This document shows, in pieces, positions 59,703 to 64,000 of a stretch of DNA of 64,000 bases; the first letter of the stretch is position 1, and each line of letters opens with the position of its first letter. This stretch comes from Rahnella aquatilis CIP 78.65 = ATCC 33071 (GTDB lineage: Bacteria > Pseudomonadota > Gammaproteobacteria > Enterobacterales > Enterobacteriaceae). The notes beneath the pieces were generated by a model that ran no database searches, had not been told where the DNA came from, and worked only from the letters and a program-made list of their open reading frames with translations. The stretch spans positions 399,907-463,906 of the forward strand of contig NC_016835.1 of NCBI RefSeq assembly GCF_000241955.1. The letters run 5' to 3'. The translations under genes and the position numbers were made by a program.

Positions 59703-61052
59703 ATGAAAATTTATCGACCACTATGGAGTGAGGGGGCATTGCTGTCCCCTCAGCAGTTCCAGCAGCAGGCTTTGTGGGAAGCACATAATAATCAATGTGT
59801 TGCTCACCTGTCGGTTGTTAATCCCTGGGGTGTAGCCACAGCTGAATTTGATGAGGGCTTGCTGAGTGTCAGACGTCTGCAAGCACTTCAACTGACCGTG
59901 CGTCTGCCTGACGGTTCTCTGATAGATACCGGGAGCAGCGATCTTCTCCCCCCTGCCCGGGATTTATCTCAGGATATTCCGGCACAAGTCAATGAGCTTA
60001 CGGTGATGCTGGCGATGCCGTTATTGCAGGCAAACAGCAGTAACGTACAACTCACTGACAACGCGGGAGATCGCCCACTTCGTTATCGTCAGGAATGGGT
60101 AAATGTTCAGGATGCATTCGGTCAGGAAGAAGAGTCCATGGCTGTGGCCCGTTACGCTTTGTCTCTGCGTTTTGACACAGAACAAAACGAGGAATACCTG
60201 ATCTGTCCTGTATTACGTCTGGTTCGCGACGGTCAAGGCGGCTGGAGAAATGACAGTACATTTATTCCTCCGTTGCTGGCAATGTCCGCTCATCACGGGC
60301 TGGTCCTGGACATGGAGCAAATTCTCACACAATTGCAGGCTAAACGCCGCCGCCTGATGGGGATGCGTCGTGAGAGCAATCAGCGTATGGCCGATTTCGC
60401 CGTCGCAGATGTGTCATTGTTCTGGCTGCTTAATGCCCTCAATACGCATGTTTCAGCATTATCTGAACTGGTTAAAAATCCGGCGCGGCACCCTGAACAA
60501 GTCTGGTTTGAATTATCGAAACTGGCGGGGAGTCTGCTGACGTTTTCCCTTGAACATGATATCGAGGCGATACCGGCTTACGACCACGCGTCCCCAGAGA
60601 CCGTTTTCCCGCCTTTACTTGACCTGATCGGGGAGTTACTGGAAGCCAGCCTTCCTTCGCGCGTAATCTCGCTGGAAATGCACAAGATCAACGGCCAGCA
60701 GTGGAAAGCGCCTCTTAATGACAGCCGCCTGCGCGAAGATGCGGACTTCTACCTGTCGGTGCGCTCAACACTGCCTGCTTATCAGCTGATTTCCCAGTTC
60801 CCTGCCTTATGCAAAGTCGGGGCACCGGACGATGTCAATAATATCGTTAATATCGCACTCAATGGCATACCACTGATCGCTTTAAGCCATGTTCCTGCTG
60901 CTATTCCTCTTCGTCTGGAAAACCAGTATTTCACAATGGATCTCAAGCATCCATCTGCGCAGGCCATGCTGGATGCGGGTACGTGCATGTTCTATGTACC
61001 GGAACTTCTCGGTGAACTGCAACTGGAACTCTATGCGGTGCTTCGGTCATGA
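59703..61052 (+). CDS. tssK: T6SS baseplate protein TssK
   Basis: The 449-residue protein matches TssK: KIYRPLWSEGALLSPQQFQQ at the start, LARYALSLRFDTEQNEEYLI-type VARYALSLRFDTEQNEEYLI, and FPALCKVGAPDDVNNIVNIA near the C-terminus. TssK links the baseplate to the membrane complex TssJLM. The start is the ATG at 59703 after CCGGAGTGGTA; a GTG two codons earlier is closer to the site. Its stop overlaps the tssL start (ATGA). Confidence 0.95.
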   Translation: MKIYRPLWSEGALLSPQQFQQQALWEAHNNQCVAHLSVVNPWGVATAEFDEGLLSVRRLQALQLTVRLPDGSLIDTGSSDLLPPARDLSQDIPAQVNELTVMLAMPLLQANSSNVQLTDNAGDRPLRYRQEWVNVQDAFGQEEESMAVARYALSLRFDTEQNEEYLICPVLRLVRDGQGGWRNDSTFIPPLLAMSAHHGLVLDMEQILTQLQAKRRRLMGMRRESNQRMADFAVADVSLFWLLNALNTHVSALSELVKNPARHPEQVWFELSKLAGSLLTFSLEHDIEAIPAYDHASPETVFPPLLDLIGELLEASLPSRVISLEMHKINGQQWKAPLNDSRLREDADFYLSVRSTLPAYQLISQFPALCKVGAPDDVNNIVNIALNGIPLIALSHVPAAIPLRLENQYFTMDLKHPSAQAMLDAGTCMFYVPELLGELQLELYAVLRS

Positions 61053-61723
61053 GAAATGAAATAGATATTGATGAGTTGCTGGCCGATACCTGGCTGTCAG
61101 TTGTGCAGTTACGTAACGGCGTGGTTGCAGAAGAAGGCGAGGCTTTATACGAGCGCTGCCGCGCTCAGGTAGAGCGAGTTAAGGACCAACTACAGCTGGC
61201 CGGTTACGATAGCGAAAGCATTGAACATATCACGTATGCCCAATGTGCATTGCTGGATGAAACTGCACTCGGTCGTCAGGCTGAGGACAAGGCGCCTGAT
61301 AACGGACATATTACCTGGCAGCGGGCACCGTTGCAGGCGCGTTTCTTTGGCTCTCTTCAGGCAGGTGAAGCGTTATACGAGCGGATTCGCTCTGTGCTGC
61401 GTCAACCGGCTCCCGATATCACCGTGCTGACCTGTTTTCATCGGGTCTTATTACTGGGTTTTCAGGGGCAATATAGTGCTCAAACAATCAACCCTCAGCA
61501 ACGTGAGCAAACCCTCACCGCACTTGCCGGGCGGGTTACTCCTTTCAACGTGGTGCTCCCGGGTGCATTGCTGAGTAAAACAGGGCGGGTACGTGGCGGG
61601 GCATTATTACGCTCACTCTGGTTCTGGGTTCTGGTTGCTATTGTGATCGTGTCCGGTGTCTGGTGGGGCGGGCATGTCTGGCTGCAACATCTGATTAATC
61701 AGCAATTGCCGGGGCAGTTCTGA
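61049..61723 (+). CDS. tssL: T6SS membrane-complex protein TssL (DotU/IcmH type)
   Basis: The 224-residue protein has the cytoplasmic DotU domain (EIDIDELLADTWLSVVQLRN; YAQCALLDETALGR; FFGSLQAGEALYERIRSVLR; LTCFHRVLLLGFQGQY). One C-terminal membrane helix follows (SLWFWVLVAIVIVSGVWWGG, about 192-211), leaving a short periplasmic tail. No peptidoglycan-binding domain is fused here; it is encoded by the next gene. It overlaps tssK by 4 bp. Confidence 0.93.
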   Translation: MRNEIDIDELLADTWLSVVQLRNGVVAEEGEALYERCRAQVERVKDQLQLAGYDSESIEHITYAQCALLDETALGRQAEDKAPDNGHITWQRAPLQARFFGSLQAGEALYERIRSVLRQPAPDITVLTCFHRVLLLGFQGQYSAQTINPQQREQTLTALAGRVTPFNVVLPGALLSKTGRVRGGALLRSLWFWVLVAIVIVSGVWWGGHVWLQHLINQQLPGQF

Positions 61724-61724
61724 T

Positions 61725-63401
61725 ATGCGCATCGGTTCTCGTTTATCAGTTTACTGCCTGACCGGGATGACGGGTTGTCTGGCACTTCTGTTGTGCTGGG
61801 GATTCAGCCCATTTGCCGTCTCCACAAAATCAGTCATTACTCTCATCACTTTGGTTCTAATGGCAGGGTTCATGCTGTGGGGAAGGCGCAATCATGTGTT
61901 CATGGATGCGACGACACGACTGGAAAGCCTGCCGGAGATATCGTTTTCGCAGCCGGTCGTTCTTGTTTGCGGGGACAAGCTGGATGCGCTGTTTGGTGAA
62001 ACTACAGTACGGGTTACCCCACTTGCCTGTTATGTCAAAACAGACAGTGTAAAACCGTTATCCATTTTCGTTGATGCGGTGCTATCACAACGTCCCGGCT
62101 GGATCCGCCAGATGGCCGTGCTGTACAGCGTTTCTCCGGAAGCTCATGCCGATGAAGCTGTTTTCCGTGCCACGATTAAAAGCTGGCGTCAGCAGTTTTA
62201 TCGTTTGCAAAAGCGCATCGGATGCCGCATTCCCGTGCTGGTCAGTTGCTGGCTGAACGGATCTGTATCGCCATGGTTTGTGGGCGCTGCAGACGGGAAA
62301 ATGATCGTCAGGGACGACGACGAAGGCGCAACACTGCTGAGTGACTGGTTGCCTTCGTCAGACATCAATATGCAGCCCGCTCGCCAGTCTCAGGCTATCT
62401 GTCTTGAGGCAGCCTGTTCATGGCTTCGGGACGTTGTGCTTGATGAAATGCAGCATCCTGAAACCCTGAGCACGCCGGTTTGTCCCGTGGCCGTGGGTGT
62501 CAGGTTTGACGCCGTGTCGGGTGTGCCCGATAACCTTTGGTCTGCAGCATTGACGCGGCGTACCACACTGAATGCGCTGATGCCACTGCAATCAGAGAGC
62601 GTGGCAACTCTGCCTTTTCCCGATCCTTTGTTACCGCTGCTTTCCGGCACTACCCGTCATATCAGGGCAGGGCTGGCACCGGTAATAGCTGTCATTCTCA
62701 TGATGTGTTTTGCGGTAACGGCCATTGCATTTGTCGTTAACAACAATCACCGGCTCATTACGCGTATCGGTATGGATCTGAAGCGCTATCTGGTCATCCC
62801 AATGAGCAATTACGTTCCGAAAGCACAAGCCGTTGCCGTGCTGAAACTGGATGCTCAGTTGCTTGAGCGTTATCACCGCCAGGGCGAGCCTTTACGTCTG
62901 GGTTTGGGACTTTATCAGGGTGAACGACTCTGGCTGGCTCTGCAGCAGGAAATTGATCGTTACATTCCTCCGCCACCTCCACCGCCGCCCGCTGAAAAGC
63001 ACACGCCTAAAACCGTGCGACTTGATGCCCTGTCGCTGTTTGACACCGGCCAGTACGAGCTTAAACCAGGCTCGCTCAAAATGCTGGTGAATGCGCTGGT
63101 GGATATCAAAGCCAAACCGGGCTGGCTGATTGTGGTAGCCGGACACACGGATATTACCGGTGACGCCAAAGCCAACCAGATATTGTCGCTCAAACGCGCC
63201 GAATCACTGCGTGACTGGATGCTCTCAACCAGCGACGTTTCCCCGACCTGTTTTGCCGTGCAGGGTTATGGCGCAACACGCCCGATTGCAACAAACGATA
63301 CACCGGAAGGCCGTGCGGCCAACCGTCGTGTCGAAATCAGTCTGGTGCCACAGGCAGATGCCTGCAAGGCATCAGCAACCCCAAGTTCATCAAATGATTG
63401 A
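61725..63401 (+). CDS. tagL: T6SS peptidoglycan-binding OmpA-family protein, TagL-like
   Basis: The 558-residue protein has two N-terminal membrane helices (about 7-30 and 37-54), a cytoplasmic middle domain, and a third helix at about 310-335 (GLAPVIAVILMMCFAVTAIA). A proline run (eight P) follows, then a C-terminal OmpA-like peptidoglycan-binding domain (LFDTGQYELKPGSLKMLVNA; VAGHTDITGDAKANQILSLK; RAANRRVEISL). Three helices plus OmpA domain match TagL, which anchors the TssJLM membrane complex to the cell wall through TssL. It starts 1 bp after the tssL stop. Confidence 0.88.
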   Translation: MRIGSRLSVYCLTGMTGCLALLLCWGFSPFAVSTKSVITLITLVLMAGFMLWGRRNHVFMDATTRLESLPEISFSQPVVLVCGDKLDALFGETTVRVTPLACYVKTDSVKPLSIFVDAVLSQRPGWIRQMAVLYSVSPEAHADEAVFRATIKSWRQQFYRLQKRIGCRIPVLVSCWLNGSVSPWFVGAADGKMIVRDDDEGATLLSDWLPSSDINMQPARQSQAICLEAACSWLRDVVLDEMQHPETLSTPVCPVAVGVRFDAVSGVPDNLWSAALTRRTTLNALMPLQSESVATLPFPDPLLPLLSGTTRHIRAGLAPVIAVILMMCFAVTAIAFVVNNNHRLITRIGMDLKRYLVIPMSNYVPKAQAVAVLKLDAQLLERYHRQGEPLRLGLGLYQGERLWLALQQEIDRYIPPPPPPPPAEKHTPKTVRLDALSLFDTGQYELKPGSLKMLVNALVDIKAKPGWLIVVAGHTDITGDAKANQILSLKRAESLRDWMLSTSDVSPTCFAVQGYGATRPIATNDTPEGRAANRRVEISLVPQADACKASATPSSSND

Positions 63402-63433
63402 TGAATGTTTACCTTAGAAATGGAGAACTACCC

Positions 63434-63925
63434 ATGGCAATTCCTGTTTATCTGTGGCTGAAAGACGACGGCGGTGCGGACATTAAAGGTTCCGTAGACG
63501 TTAAAGATCGTGAAGGCAGCATCGAAGTGGTTGCGCAGGATCACAACCTGTATATCCCGACCGATAACAACACCGGCAAACTGACGGGTACTCGTATTCA
63601 CACCCCGTTCCTGTTTACCAAAGAAATCGATTCTTCCAGCCCGTACCTGTACAAAGCAGTGACCACCGGTCAGACCCTGAAATCTGCTGAGTTCAAATGG
63701 TATCGCATCAACGACGCAGGCCAGGAAGTTGAGTATTTCAACACCAAACTGGAAAACGTCAAGCTGGTGAAAGTCGCGCCAAAAATGCACGACATAAAAG
63801 ATCCGGCTAAAGAGAAACACAACCACCTCGAAGCTATTGAGCTGCGTTACGAAAAAATCACCTGGACCTACAAAGACGGCAACATCATTCATTCCGATTC
63901 GTGGAACGAACGTACCACCGCGTAA
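63434..63925 (+). CDS. hcp: Hcp, main T6SS tube protein
   Basis: The 163-residue protein (MAIPVYLWLKDDGGADIKGS, then VDVKDREGSIEVVAQDHNLY) is Hcp. It shares many aligned positions with the orphan Hcp at 4091. The start is the ATG at 63434 after GGAGAACTACCC; a frame 12 codons longer overlaps tagL. Codon use is strongly biased to common codons, as expected of an abundant protein. More T6SS genes probably lie past the right edge. Confidence 0.95.
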   Translation: MAIPVYLWLKDDGGADIKGSVDVKDREGSIEVVAQDHNLYIPTDNNTGKLTGTRIHTPFLFTKEIDSSSPYLYKAVTTGQTLKSAEFKWYRINDAGQEVEYFNTKLENVKLVKVAPKMHDIKDPAKEKHNHLEAIELRYEKITWTYKDGNIIHSDSWNERTTA

Positions 63926-64000
63926 GACCTTACAGCAGACGGTTTGCCGTCTGCTGTTTTTGTTTCCTGAGCCGCCGGTCTGGCGGTTGAGCAAACAAAA

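Overview
The window is a 64 kb chromosomal segment of a Gram-negative enteric bacterium. Gene content (micF-ompC, hscC with two J-like partners, fbaB, yhfL, hcxA/ybdH, proP, srfABC, rarA-oqxAB-oqxR, togT/ogl/kdgF/kduD) points to Enterobacterales. The pectin genes, budC, class A acid phosphatase, ovothiol synthase and T6SS fit a plant- or insect-associated Yersiniaceae-type genome (Rahnella/Rouxiella/Ewingella/Serratia-like). The genus is inference only. No rRNA, tRNA, CRISPR or intact insertion sequence was seen.

Layout. 1-1.6 kb: an oligogalacturonide transporter (togT-like) running off the left edge, with KdgR- and CRP-type sites in front. 1.9-3.9 kb: divergent virK/ybjX and class A acid phosphatase genes sharing a PhoP-type box. 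4.1-5.5 kb: an AT-rich orphan T6SS cargo cassette, hcp - L,D-transpeptidase-like effector (Tlde1 family) - small membrane immunity protein. 5.6-14.2 kb: metabolic and transport genes (hcxA, a solute-binding protein with a LVIVD-repeat protein, EamA and DHA2 transporters, ComB-like phosphatase, DapA-like aldolase) and a 135-residue orphan. 14.3-19.6 kb: a CFA/I-type (alpha) chaperone-usher fimbrial operon. 20.2-26.9 kb: srfABC, with a membrane protein, an actin/Hsp70-fold ATPase and a large P-loop GTPase-like protein. 27-35.2 kb: fbaB, a broken DJ-1/PfpI gene, hscC with two J-like proteins, amyA, proP.

35.5-38.6 kb: a pectin-degradation block, ogl-kdgF facing kduD-dhuI-like. Together with togT it would import oligogalacturonides, cleave them, linearise the unsaturated uronate, isomerise it and reduce it to KDG. 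An RpiB/LacAB-fold isomerase sits where kduI would be expected. 38.9-44.6 kb: the rarA/oqxAB/oqxR multidrug efflux locus with a marbox-like site and operator-like inverted repeats. 44.8-46.4 kb: ompC with divergent micF. 46.6-56.8 kb: butanediol dehydrogenase, three regulators (one a TetR C-terminal domain without its DNA-binding part), a tannase/feruloyl esterase, yhfL, a three-domain ovothiol synthase (ovoA) and a chemoreceptor.

57.6 kb to the right edge: the start of a main T6SS cluster (tssB, tssC, tssK, tssL, tagL, hcp). It is preceded by an 800 bp leader carrying four copies of one 7-mer and a 14 bp palindrome. The cargo cassette at 4-5.5 kb probably depends on this machine. The least characterised parts are srfABC, the cargo cassette with its small downstream remnant, the T6SS leader motifs, and the solute-binding/LVIVD pair.
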